DNA from: Armatimonadota bacterium
GTDB taxonomy: Bacteria > Sysuimicrobiota > Sysuimicrobiia > Sysuimicrobiales > Kaftiobacteriaceae
Length of the DNA stretch: 42,435 nt
NCBI GenBank assembly: GCA_016193565.1
Contig: JACPRY010000002.1
Coordinates: forward strand, 1-42,435
Direction: 5' to 3'
Part shown: piece after piece, positions 1 through 7,065 of the stretch
Position numbering within the stretch: position 1 is the stretch's first letter
Layout of the letters: each line of letters opens with the position of its first letter
Notes under the pieces: generated by a model
Database searches by the model: none
What the model saw: only the letters and a program-made list of their open reading frames with translations
Told to the model about the DNA's origin: nothing
Translations under genes and position numbers: made by a program

Positions 1-30
1 TACACGATCTCCACCATCTACACAATCAAG
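1..30 (+). repeat. 9-bp tandem repeat arm at the window edge
   Basis: Three units of the pattern CTNCACNAT (TACACGAT, CTCCACCAT, CTACACAAT) run from the first base, so the array probably continues to the left. The same unit occurs in the opposite orientation at 1130-1165, and the Rid and cupin genes lie between the two. The rest of the gap, 31-229, holds no convincing gene. It has one hairpin near 195-215 with a GAAA loop (AATGTAG / CTACCACATT), downstream of the Rid stop on the minus strand, without a T-run. Confidence 0.7.
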
Positions 31-229
31 CTACATTTCCCGTGGTGTCCTACTTTTGAATGCAAAGTACGTTTGGTTTCTTCTGTTGGATTCACGCTCG
101 ATCCATGGCGAGATCGCGCGGATTCATGTGCAGGCCTCCCTGCGCTTCACGGTGCGCTCCGCGGGCGAGCCGACTCGGAGCGAAGCGGCCCTCCAATGTA
201 GGAAACTACCACATTTCCTTGTGTGGAAC

Positions 230-622
230 TTAACCTCCGATCACGGCTTCGGCTTCGATCTCGACTAGCATCTCTGGATCGATCAATGCCCGGACTTCGA
301 CCATGGTCGTCGCCGGGCGGATCGTCCCGAAGACCTCTCCGTGCGCGCGGCCGATCTGGTCCCACTGGCTGATGTTGGTCACAAAGATGCGGGTCCGCAC
401 CACGTCGGCTATCGTCGCGCCCGAGGCGACCAGCGCCCGCTCGATGTTCCGCAGCGCCTGCCGGGTCTGCCCGTATGGGTCCCCTCGGGCGACAAGAGCG
501 CCGGTCTCGTCTGTGGCCGTCGTGCCTGACACGTAGACCGTGTTCGCGATCCGGACGGCGCGGGAGTAGCCCACGATCGGTTCCCAGGGTGTGCCGCTCG
601 CAATCAGTTGCCGGCGCGCCAT
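230..622 (-). CDS. Rid (YjgF/YER057c/UK114) family protein, non-RidA subgroup
   Basis: A 130-residue protein with the Rid fold signature: an N-terminal YSRAVRIANTVYVSG strand segment, RTRIFVTNISQWDQIG in the middle and EVRALIDPEMLVEIEAEAV at the C-terminus. RidA hydrolyses reactive enamine/imine intermediates released by PLP enzymes and needs an Arg in the PARS motif (Arg105). Here the aligned stretch reads RPATTMVEV, with Thr at that position, so imine deaminase activity should not be assumed. I chose the ATG at 622 because the upstream alternative (664) would overlap the cupin gene by 37 bases. The gene starts 5 bases after the cupin stop, so the two are probably co-transcribed. The family call is solid; the function is open. 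Confidence 0.88.
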   Translation of the reverse strand: MARRQLIASGTPWEPIVGYSRAVRIANTVYVSGTTATDETGALVARGDPYGQTRQALRNIERALVASGATIADVVRTRIFVTNISQWDQIGRAHGEVFGTIRPATTMVEVRALIDPEMLVEIEAEAVIGG

Positions 623-627
623 CGCGG

Positions 628-984
628 CTATTTGCGGAGGTAGCTGTCTTCTTTGTTGATCCAATCCTGCCGCGGCGGGCTGAAGAAGTCCATCTCGACG
701 GTCTCCTCGAGCATCTCCGCGCCGTGAGGGATGCCGCCGGGGATCAGCAGCACCTCGCCGGGCCGCAGCATCAGCTCACGATCCGGCAGGGTAAACCGCA
801 TGAGCCCTGAGATGCAGTAGGTCAGCTGCTCGTTCTCATGCTGGTGGACCGGGACAACGGCCCCCTTCGTGAACTCCAGGTACGCCGCCATCAGCCGGTC
901 GCCCCACAGCATGCGGCGCCGGATCTGTGGGTTGAGCGGTTCGGCTTCCAGCTCCAGCAGGCGCTTGTGGACGACGGATTTCAC
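628..984 (-). CDS. Small cupin-domain protein
   Basis: 118 residues forming a single cupin barrel. Motif 1 is VPVHQHENEQLTYCISG (His47, His49, Glu53) and motif 2 is PGEVLLIPGGIPHGAE (His87), so all four usual metal ligands are present. Small single-domain cupins of this kind are metal-dependent dioxygenases, isomerases or ligand-binding proteins; the sequence does not say which. The start is a GTG preceded by a strong Shine-Dalgarno AAAGGAGAGG seven bases upstream. The gene is followed by the Rid gene on the same strand, which hints at a shared small-molecule detoxification or degradation role (inference). Confidence 0.85.
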   Translation of the reverse strand: MKSVVHKRLLELEAEPLNPQIRRRMLWGDRLMAAYLEFTKGAVVPVHQHENEQLTYCISGLMRFTLPDRELMLRPGEVLLIPGGIPHGAEMLEETVEMDFFSPPRQDWINKEDSYLRK

Positions 985-1004
985 GACGTTCCTCTCCTTT
1001 CATC

Positions 1005-1047
1005 GCGGGGCTGCCCGCATCGTTCGTCGTCTCAGGGGTCGCCCCTG
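1005..1047 (-). promoter_or_regulatory. Two hairpins in the cupin leader
   Basis: Upstream of the cupin Shine-Dalgarno lie two perfect hairpins: GCGGG/CCCGC (1005-1018, 4-nt loop) and CAGGGG/CCCCTG (1033-1047, 3-nt loop). Neither has a T-run after it, so they look like leader structure rather than terminators. No known riboswitch core was recognised. Confidence 0.4.
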
Positions 1048-1129
1048 CCCATCCGCGACGGCCTTCACCCGTCCCGCGTAAATGCGTGTTTAGACACGCC
1101 CACTTGGGGCCTGCCTATGGGAACGATCA

Positions 1130-1167
1130 GATTGTGCAGATCGTGAAGATGGTGGAGATTGTGTAGA
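1130..1167 (-). repeat. 9-bp tandem repeat arm after the GGDEF-like gene
   Basis: On the minus strand four units CTACACAAT, CTCCACCAT, CTTCACGAT and CTGCACAAT follow each other, starting two bases after the TAA stop of the GGDEF-like gene. The unit matches the array at 1-30 in inverted orientation. There is no second arm within the adjacent gap, unlike the two-armed arrays elsewhere in the window. Confidence 0.8.
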
Positions 1168-1168
1168 C

Positions 1169-1708
1169 TTAGGAGGCCGGTGTCACGGCCTGTTCCAGCT
1201 GGCGTGACGCGCCGGTCCACACATCCGGCGCATCCGGACGCCACGTTTCCACCGCAACGTCGCAGGCCACCGTATCCTGGCCGTCGCGGCCCGTCCGCAG
1301 CTTGAAGGCACCGTGGATGCGGGTCGCAACCACGCGCGCATCTTCATCCCACGTCTCAGGCAGGATGACGACAAACTGGTTGGTGTCCAGACGACCCACG
1401 TAATCGCAGCCGCGCATGTTCTGCTTCAACCATCTGGCGAGCGCCATCGGGATGTCCGCGGCAGCTTTGTCAGTATCACGGATCGAGACCAGCGCGATCG
1501 AGAACGGCACGCCGGTGCGCTCAGCGCGGCGCAACTCGGTTTGGTAGATCTCCTGGATGAAGTCCGGCGTGTACGCGCCCGTGAGCGGGTCGCGGATCAC
1601 GCGGTCGGCCATCCGCAGCTGGATCAGCCGGCGCAGACCGAAGACGACGCCGAGCAGGCACAAAATGGCCACATCATACAAGATGGTTGTCCATTCGGAG
1701 ATCAGCAT
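1169..1708 (-). CDS. Membrane-anchored degenerate GGDEF domain protein
   Basis: 179 residues from the ATG (GTG at 1717 is the alternative). One transmembrane helix spans about residues 8-25. A GGDEF-family fold follows, beginning with the typical DPLTG motif (40-44) and the helix with RRAERTGVPFSIALVSI. The catalytic loop that should read GGDEF reads DTNQF (108-112, within GRLDTNQFVVILPE), so diguanylate cyclase activity is unlikely. Degenerate members can bind GTP or c-di-GMP or act by protein contact. No sensor domain is present apart from the membrane anchor. It follows plsY on the same strand after about 30 bases. Confidence 0.8.
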   Translation of the reverse strand: MLISEWTTILYDVAILCLLGVVFGLRRLIQLRMADRVIRDPLTGAYTPDFIQEIYQTELRRAERTGVPFSIALVSIRDTDKAAADIPMALARWLKQNMRGCDYVGRLDTNQFVVILPETWDEDARVVATRIHGAFKLRTGRDGQDTVACDVAVETWRPDAPDVWTGASRQLEQAVTPAS

Positions 1709-1711
1709 GTT

Positions 1712-1727
1712 TACCACACCCGTGGTA
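1712..1727. promoter_or_regulatory. Perfect 6-bp palindrome at the GGDEF-like gene start
   Basis: TACCAC and GTGGTA are separated by four bases directly upstream of the ATG and overlap the alternative GTG. It could be an operator or an RNA hairpin limiting translation. The site occurs once here and has no independent support. Confidence 0.3.
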
Positions 1728-1739
1728 TGCCCGTCACAG

Positions 1740-2348
1740 CTAGCTCCTAGTCACCGGGCCCCTGGTGTCGAAAACTCTCAACTCGGCTCCGGCCAGGAGC
1801 CGCCGGATGTTGGCCCAATGACGACATACGGCGAGCAGCAGCGCCGCGAGCCCAAACACCAGGTGGGCCCGTGGCTCCCCCCGCCCCCACACCACAAGGG
1901 GGACGGACGCGACCGCAAGCAACGATCCCACCGATGCGTACCGCGTCACGGCGACTGCGGCGACCCAGGCGCCGGCGGCGACTGCGGCCGCGACTGGCGA
2001 GATCGCTAGAAGTACTCCGAAGGATGTCGCAATCCCTTTCCCCCCGCCAAAGCGCAGGAAGACCGACCAGTTGTGCCCGGCGATCGCGATCAAGCCGGCC
2101 GCCACCGCCCATCCTGCGCCAAGGTCAGCGGCACGAGCCAACAGCACCGCGGATGTTCCCTTCAGCATGTCGGCCGCCAAGACCAACGCGGCCAGGCCCG
2201 GACCGGCAACACGGTACACGTTCGCAGCACCGATGTTTCCGCTGCCCTGGCGGCGGAGATCGGTGCCTGCGAGCATCCTCACGAGCGCGAGTCCGGTCGG
2301 GAGCGACCCGACCAGGTAGGCCGCTGCCAGCACCGCCGCGGCGGTCAC
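1740..2348 (-). CDS. plsY: Acyl-phosphate:glycerol-3-phosphate acyltransferase PlsY
   Basis: 202-residue polytopic membrane protein that transfers an acyl group from acyl-phosphate to glycerol-3-phosphate, the first step of phospholipid synthesis in most bacteria. The three family motifs are visible: GSGNIGAANVYR (about 36-47), DMLKG (60-64) and the glycine-rich GHNWSVFLRFGGGKGIAT (about 91-108). The GTG start overlaps the der stop as GTGA, so translation is coupled. Length and hydrophobic pattern match the family. PlsX is not in the window; plsC at 5.7-6.4 kb supplies the second acylation. Confidence 0.96.
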   Translation of the reverse strand: MTAAAVLAAAYLVGSLPTGLALVRMLAGTDLRRQGSGNIGAANVYRVAGPGLAALVLAADMLKGTSAVLLARAADLGAGWAVAAGLIAIAGHNWSVFLRFGGGKGIATSFGVLLAISPVAAAVAAGAWVAAVAVTRYASVGSLLAVASVPLVVWGRGEPRAHLVFGLAALLLAVCRHWANIRRLLAGAELRVFDTRGPVTRS

Positions 2349-3715
2349 GGGGCGCGCTCTTCCCGCGTGCCTGCGCTCCGCTCGCGCGCCCGGGCGACCA
2401 GCCGAATCGGCGTCCCCGTGAAATCAAACGCCCCGCGCAGCCTGGCCTCGAGATAGCGCCGGTAGTCCTCGGTGAGGAGGTCCGGATCGTTGACGAAGAG
2501 GACGAAGGTTGGCGGCTTCGATTTCGGCTGCGTCGCGTAGTAGATCTTCACCGCTCGGCCCGCGCGATCCGCCGGCGGATGATGCGCGTCCTCAGCCTGT
2601 TCGACTACACGGTTGAGGGGTCCTGTTGCGATTCGCCGTTCGAACGATGCGGCCGCGGCCCTCACGCGTTCCAGCAGCGCGGGGATGCCCCATTGCCGTT
2701 CGGCGGAGGTGACGACGACCGGGGCATAATCAACAAACCGCAGCGGGCGCTGGAGGGCCTCGAGCCGTTCCGGGGATGCGTTCGGTGTCTTGCTCACCAG
2801 ATCCCATTTACTCACGGCGATCACCAGCGCTCGCCCCTGTTCCAACGTGTAGCGCGCGATCTCCTGGTCCTGATTGACCACCGGTGCCCCGGCCTCAATG
2901 AGCAACACCACGACGTCGCTCCGGTCGACGGCGCCCAGCGCTCGACCGGCGCTGAACCGTTCCAGGAGCTGGTCGATCCGCGCCTTCCGGCGCAGGCCTG
3001 CGGTGTCGATGAGGATGAACGGCTGGCCGTCATGCACGAACGGCGTGTCCACTGCGTCGCGGGTTGTCCCCGGCGCTGGATCGACAACGACGCGCTCCTC
3101 CCCCAGGACGGCGTTCACCAGCGACGACTTGCCGACGTTCGGCCGGCCCACAATGGCGACGGCGATTGCCGGTGCAGCCTCGGGGGCGAGCCCGATCTCG
3201 GGCAGCAGTCCCACCACGGCATCAAGGAGGTCGCCAATTCCCAGGCCGTGGATCGCAGAGACCGGCATCGGATCGCCGAGCCCGAACTCGAAAAACTCGT
3301 AGTGACCGGGATGATCATGGCGATCTGCTTTGTTTACCACCAGCAGCACGGGACGCCGCCCTTCTCTCAGATGCTGCGCCAGCTCGCGGTCCTCGGGCAC
3401 GATGCCAGACGTCGCGTCGACGACGAAAAGGATGACGTCCGCCTCGTTGATCGCGTGCTCGGCCTGCCGGCGCACCTGCTGTTGAATCGGCTCCGCCGCG
3501 TCTGACACGAAGCCGCCGGTATCGACCACCAGAAACGGGCGCTCTCGCCACGTTGCGGGCGCGTAGAGCCGGTCTCTGGTCAGGCCCGGCACCTTCTCAA
3601 CGATGGCCAGGCGGCGGCCGGCGAGCCGGTTGAAGAGCGCGGATTTGCCGACGTTCGGCCGGCCCACGATCGCCACGACAGGCAACCCGCTGCTAGCTTT
3701 CTGATGGGTCGTCAT
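2345..3715 (-). CDS. der: Ribosome-assembly GTPase Der (EngA)
   Basis: 456 residues with the diagnostic tandem GTPase domains: GRPNVGKSALFNRL, DTGG and NKAD in the first, GRPNVGKSSLVNAV, DTAGLRRK and SKWD in the second, then the KH-like C-terminal domain ending in FTGTPIRLVARAR. Der acts in 50S subunit assembly. The ATG at 3715 has no Shine-Dalgarno: the bases just upstream are the T-run of the terminator-like hairpin at 3721-3742. Either that hairpin is an attenuator, or the true start lies slightly downstream, before the LPVVAIVGRPNVGKS segment. The gene is coupled to plsY downstream. Confidence 0.97.
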   Translation of the reverse strand: MTTHQKASSGLPVVAIVGRPNVGKSALFNRLAGRRLAIVEKVPGLTRDRLYAPATWRERPFLVVDTGGFVSDAAEPIQQQVRRQAEHAINEADVILFVVDATSGIVPEDRELAQHLREGRRPVLLVVNKADRHDHPGHYEFFEFGLGDPMPVSAIHGLGIGDLLDAVVGLLPEIGLAPEAAPAIAVAIVGRPNVGKSSLVNAVLGEERVVVDPAPGTTRDAVDTPFVHDGQPFILIDTAGLRRKARIDQLLERFSAGRALGAVDRSDVVVLLIEAGAPVVNQDQEIARYTLEQGRALVIAVSKWDLVSKTPNASPERLEALQRPLRFVDYAPVVVTSAERQWGIPALLERVRAAAASFERRIATGPLNRVVEQAEDAHHPPADRAGRAVKIYYATQPKSKPPTFVLFVNDPDLLTEDYRRYLEARLRGAFDFTGTPIRLVARARERSAGTREERAP

Positions 3716-3720
3716 ATATG

Positions 3721-3742
3721 AAAAAGGGCGGCAGTCGCCGCC
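3721..3742 (-). terminator. Rho-independent terminator/attenuator between ispH and der
   Basis: On the minus strand GGCGGC-GACT-GCCGCC is followed by CTTTTT. The stem is perfect (6 bp) and the T-run sits where a classical intrinsic terminator needs it. It lies 50 bases after the ispH stop and only a few bases before the der ATG, so it could end the ispH transcript or attenuate der. Confidence 0.7.
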
Positions 3743-3751
3743 ATGACTCCA

Positions 3752-3772
3752 GGGTCAACGGCCAACGGTCAA
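3752..3772 (-). repeat. Three-copy heptamer TTGACCG array at the ispH stop
   Basis: On the minus strand TTGACCG, TTGGCCG and TTGACCC are contiguous. The TGA stop of ispH (3769-3771) lies inside the first unit. This is the shortest member of the intergenic array set and has no complementary arm. Confidence 0.7.
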
Positions 3773-4632
3773 AGGCGCTGCTGCGTTCCGATCTCCTCCA
3801 GGCGTCGCAGCACCTCGGCGATGATCCACTCCGGTGTCGACGCGCCCGACATCACGCCGACCTTACGCACCCCCGCGAACCAGGCCGGATCCAGCTCCTC
3901 AGGCACTTCTAGATGGTAGGTTGGAAGCTCGTTGGCGCGGCCGATCTCTGCCAGCCGCGTCGTGTTGGCGCTGTGATGGCCGCCGATGACCACAAGAGCG
4001 TCCACCTCCTCCACCATCACTTCGGCCTCTTCCTGGCGGACGGTGATGGCCGGGCACAGCGTGTTCACAACCCTCAACTCTTTGGTGCGCAGCGCCAGAT
4101 CGCCGACAATCTGCCGGAAATTTTCCTGTGACTGTGTCGTCTGCGACATCACGGCGATGCGGCCGCGCAGTTTCACCAGCACCGCTTCTTCGCGCGTGTG
4201 GACAATCGTGACTTTGTCGCCCAGCGCTTCTTTGAGCGTCACCATCTCCGGGTGTCCGTGGTCGCCGACGACCACCAACTGATACCCTTCCTCAACCAGC
4301 TTGAAGGCCAGGGAGTGCGCGCGGATCACAACCGGGCACGTCGCATCCACGATGCGCATGCCCTCGGCCTTCGCCGCGTCGAGGACGCTGTGCTCGACCC
4401 CGTAGGCCGAGACGACGAATGCCTCGCCGGCCAGATCCTCGAGCTCCCCCGCAACCTTTACGCCCGCGTCCTGGAGCTTGCCGACAACCTGAGGATTATG
4501 GATGAGGGGGCCCCACGTGTACACGGATCCTGCCGAGGACTCGGCGGTGCTGCGCGCCATCTCGACCGCTCGCTTGACGCCGCCGCAGAAGCCCATATGT
4601 TTGGCGACGATGATTTCCACGCTCCTTAGCAT
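3769..4632 (-). CDS. ispH: 4-hydroxy-3-methylbut-2-enyl diphosphate reductase IspH
   Basis: 287 residues from ATG 4632 (GTG 4620 is possible, TTG 4644 less likely). IspH makes IPP and DMAPP in the last step of the MEP isoprenoid pathway. The three Cys ligands of its [4Fe-4S] cluster are visible in MGFCGGVKRAV, DATCPVV and NTLCPAITVRQ. The family motifs GDHGHPE and VIGGHHSANT are also there. Length matches the short (non-RpsA-fused) form. The polyprenyl synthase at 37.5-38.5 kb uses its products. The TGA stop falls within a heptamer array. Confidence 0.96.
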   Translation of the reverse strand: MLRSVEIIVAKHMGFCGGVKRAVEMARSTAESSAGSVYTWGPLIHNPQVVGKLQDAGVKVAGELEDLAGEAFVVSAYGVEHSVLDAAKAEGMRIVDATCPVVIRAHSLAFKLVEEGYQLVVVGDHGHPEMVTLKEALGDKVTIVHTREEAVLVKLRGRIAVMSQTTQSQENFRQIVGDLALRTKELRVVNTLCPAITVRQEEAEVMVEEVDALVVIGGHHSANTTRLAEIGRANELPTYHLEVPEELDPAWFAGVRKVGVMSGASTPEWIIAEVLRRLEEIGTQQRL

Positions 4633-4697
4633 ACACGCCGGCAATAGTCAGTGTCCACGAAGGAGTGCCTTCAAACTCGCCGTATGAGGGTGTTGGC

Positions 4698-5606
4698 ATG
4701 GAGGCTGGGAAAGGGCCAATCCTCGTCATCATTAATCCCACCGCCAGCCGGGGCCGCGGCGTCCGTGCCTGGGCCAGAGTCCGTGATGCGGTGGCCTCCC
4801 GCGGATTTGTCGTCACCGAAGTCCTCACTGAACGGCGGATGCATGCCTGGGAGATCGCGCGTGGTGCCGGTCAGCAGGGCTACAGCACCGTCGTGGCGGT
4901 AGGGGGAGACGGCACTGTGCACGAGGTCATCAACGGTCTGATGCAGACAGCCCAGACGGCGCGGCCTGCGCTGGCGGTCCTTCCCGGGGGAACCGGCAAC
5001 GATTTCGCGCGGGGCATCGGCACACCAAAGCGGGCCGAACTCGCGATTCAGGCGCTACTGAACGGCACGAGAAAGCGTGTTGATGTGGGGCAGGTGAACG
5101 ATCGGTACTTCGGCAGCATCTCGGGCGTGGGGTTCGATGCCGAAACTGCGCGGCAGGCGAACCAGTGGCCGAAGTGGATCGGCGGCACGGCGCTGTACGT
5201 CGCTGCGCTTCTGAAGATGCTTGTAGCCTACACCCCGGTCGAGACGACGATCACGATCGACGGACGCGTCCAGACGATCCGGATGTTTCTACTGGCGGCG
5301 GCCAATACCAAGTGGTACGGGGGCGGAATGTTCATGGCGCCGCATGCAGACATGAATGACGGCCGCCTGGCCGTTGTGTATGCGCGCGACCTGGGGAAAC
5401 TTGAAACGCTCGCAGTGCTCCCGAAAGTCTATTCTGGGAAACACCTGCTGCACCCCAAGGTCTCACACACAACGGCCGACGAAATCCGGGTCGAGAGCGA
5501 CACTCCGCTGTCCATTCACGCCGACGGAGAGATCGTCGGTCGTGTGCCCGCGGTGTTCCGCGCGGTTCACGGCGCCCTTGAAGTGCTGGTCCCCCAACTG
5601 CCGTGA
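4698..5606 (+). CDS. Diacylglycerol kinase-family lipid kinase (YegS/DgkB type)
   Basis: 302 residues with the DAGK catalytic fold: an N-terminal LVIINPTASRGRG strand-loop, the nucleotide loop GGDGTVHEVINGL (about 69-81) and GGTGNDFARG (97-106). The C-terminal part has FMAPHADMNDG and SIHADGE. It probably phosphorylates diacylglycerol or a related lipid at the membrane. I chose ATG 4698, with GAGGG eight bases upstream, over GTG 4665, which lacks a ribosome site. It is transcribed divergently from ispH and convergently to plsC. Its TGA stop lies in the first unit of a two-armed heptamer array. The exact lipid substrate cannot be read from sequence. Confidence 0.93.
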   Translation: MEAGKGPILVIINPTASRGRGVRAWARVRDAVASRGFVVTEVLTERRMHAWEIARGAGQQGYSTVVAVGGDGTVHEVINGLMQTAQTARPALAVLPGGTGNDFARGIGTPKRAELAIQALLNGTRKRVDVGQVNDRYFGSISGVGFDAETARQANQWPKWIGGTALYVAALLKMLVAYTPVETTITIDGRVQTIRMFLLAAANTKWYGGGMFMAPHADMNDGRLAVVYARDLGKLETLAVLPKVYSGKHLLHPKVSHTTADEIRVESDTPLSIHADGEIVGRVPAVFRAVHGALEVLVPQLP

Positions 5607-5681
5607 ATCGTGAATCGTGAATGGTGAATCGCACTACCTCTTAGGGTCATCACCATTCACCATTCACCATTCACCATTCAC
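5603..5681. repeat. Inverted 4+4 heptamer array GTGAATS between convergent genes
   Basis: Four GTGAATS units (5603-5630) are followed by a 23-nt loop and four CATTCAC units (5654-5681). The outermost left unit supplies the TGA of the lipid kinase and the outermost right unit supplies the TGA of plsC, so both convergent genes end inside the element, each as CCG-TGA. The transcript from either strand would fold into a stem of about 28 bp. The same unit builds the array at 21906-21979. Confidence 0.9.
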
Positions 5682-6376
5682 GGCTTCTTGGGTTTCTGAT
5701 CCTCCGGCAACAGTTTCGCAATTTCCGCCATGATCCGCCGTCCCCACTCCTCCAGCACCTGGTGATCGAGTTTCCCTTCGATCTTCGGCACGGATAAGGG
5801 CCGGCCGAACCGCACGATGACGCGCTGAAAACGCGGCAGGGCCGAACCCTTGGGCATCGCGCGATGGCTGTTGACAACGGCGATGGGTAGGACCGTCACT
5901 CCCGTCCGCAGCGCCAGCATCGCCGCGCCGGGTTCGGGATCCTGGAGCCGGCCGTCGGGGCTCCGCGTCCCCTCGGGGAACATCACGAGGACGCCTCCGG
6001 AGGCCAGCACCTCGAGCGAGTGCCGGATCGCCGCACGGTCGGGCTGGCCGCGCCGGACGGGAAACGTTCCAATCGATCGCAGCCAGGGACCCACGACCGG
6101 CACCGAAAAGAGCTCGGCCTTCGCCATGTACGCCGCCCGGTTGCGCAGCGCCGCGCCAATGATAAGTGGATCGGCCGCGCTCGCGTGGTTGCCCGCCACG
6201 ATGAACGGGCCCCGCTCCGGCTCGTGCTCCCGGCCTTCGATCGTGAAGCGCGTGAGCACCTTGAAGAACGCGCTCATTACGAGCTTCCAGAAGAGGTACC
6301 ACAGGCCGGAGAGCGTCCCGGCGACGCGGTGCCCGGGGGATGCCCGTGGGATCGACGCGACGGCGTTCCGGTTCAC
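5678..6376 (-). CDS. plsC: 1-acyl-sn-glycerol-3-phosphate acyltransferase PlsC
   Basis: 232 residues of the PlsC family, which makes phosphatidic acid from lysophosphatidic acid at the inner membrane. Catalytic block I is NHASAADPLIIG (His-X4-Asp). FPEGTRSPDG is the glycerol-phosphate-binding block III, and LPIAVVNSHRAMPKG is block IV. A hydrophobic segment lies near residues 20-42. The GTG start overlaps the cmk stop (GTGA). The TGA stop falls inside the last unit of the heptamer array shared with the convergent lipid kinase. The cmk-plsC pairing is common in bacteria. Confidence 0.95.
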   Translation of the reverse strand: MNRNAVASIPRASPGHRVAGTLSGLWYLFWKLVMSAFFKVLTRFTIEGREHEPERGPFIVAGNHASAADPLIIGAALRNRAAYMAKAELFSVPVVGPWLRSIGTFPVRRGQPDRAAIRHSLEVLASGGVLVMFPEGTRSPDGRLQDPEPGAAMLALRTGVTVLPIAVVNSHRAMPKGSALPRFQRVIVRFGRPLSVPKIEGKLDHQVLEEWGRRIMAEIAKLLPEDQKPKKP

Positions 6377-7065
6377 CGAGGCGGCCTCGCCAGCTGCACA
6401 ATGCGATTCACGATCTCCTCGACGGTCAACCCTGTGGTATCGATGACCACGGCATCCTCGGCCCGTCGCAACGGGGAGTGCGCTCGGGTCGTGTCCCGCC
6501 GGTCGCGCTCTTCCTCAGCCCGCTTGAGTGACTCAAAGTCCACCCGCACACCTTTCGCAACCAGTTCCTGATACCTGCGGCGCGCGCGCTCGGCGGGCGA
6601 CGCGTCCAGAAATACCTTGACGTCGGCATCGGGGAAGACGACGGTGCCGATGTCCCGGCCTTCCATCACCACACCGCCTGACGCGCCCAGCCGCCGCTGC
6701 TCTGCGACCAGGCCCTCCCTGACGGCAGGATGGGCGCTGACGACGGAGGCTGCGTGGCTGACCTCAGGACTGCGGATGATGTCGGTGACATCCGTGCCAT
6801 TGACGAGAATTCGCGGCCGGCCGTTCGCGGTGACGAATTCGATCGACACCGACCTGGCCAGGGTCGCAACGGCACGCTCATTTCGGAGATCCACGCCCTG
6901 AGATTTGGCGAGCCAGGCCACAGAGCGGTACATTGCGCCGGTGTCGACATAGCGATACCGAAGCGCCGCGGCGACCGCCATTGCGACCGTACTCTTTCCG
7001 GCGCCGACCGGTCCGTCGATCGCGATGATCGGCGCCGCCCTGCGGCGTGCTCCGGGATCGGGCAT
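6373..7065 (-). CDS. cmk: Cytidylate kinase
   Basis: 230 residues. Phosphorylates CMP and dCMP with ATP. Visible motifs are the P-loop GPVGAGKST (18-26), DTGAMYRSVA, the CMP-binding segment EGRDIGTVVFPDADVKVFLDA and the lid RRDTTRAHSPL. ATG 7065 overlaps the stop of the ABC ATPase as TGATG, so it is read from the same transcript. The Walker A has Val where most Cmk proteins have Ala or Ser, a minor change. The product of this step feeds CDP-lipid and nucleotide pools; pyrG is in the 34-36 kb operon. Confidence 0.96.
   Translation of the reverse strand: MPDPGARRRAAPIIAIDGPVGAGKSTVAMAVAAALRYRYVDTGAMYRSVAWLAKSQGVDLRNERAVATLARSVSIEFVTANGRPRILVNGTDVTDIIRSPEVSHAASVVSAHPAVREGLVAEQRRLGASGGVVMEGRDIGTVVFPDADVKVFLDASPAERARRRYQELVAKGVRVDFESLKRAEEERDRRDTTRAHSPLRRAEDAVVIDTTGLTVEEIVNRIVQLARPPR

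Noticed and set aside
56-268. 70-codon plus-strand frame at the left edge
   Set aside because: No ribosome site and no recognisable motif; its end is antisense to the Rid gene.
1871-3505. 544-codon open frame on the plus strand
   Set aside because: It lies antisense to plsY and der, which have full motif support; its Arg/Pro-rich composition is the usual shadow in GC-rich DNA.
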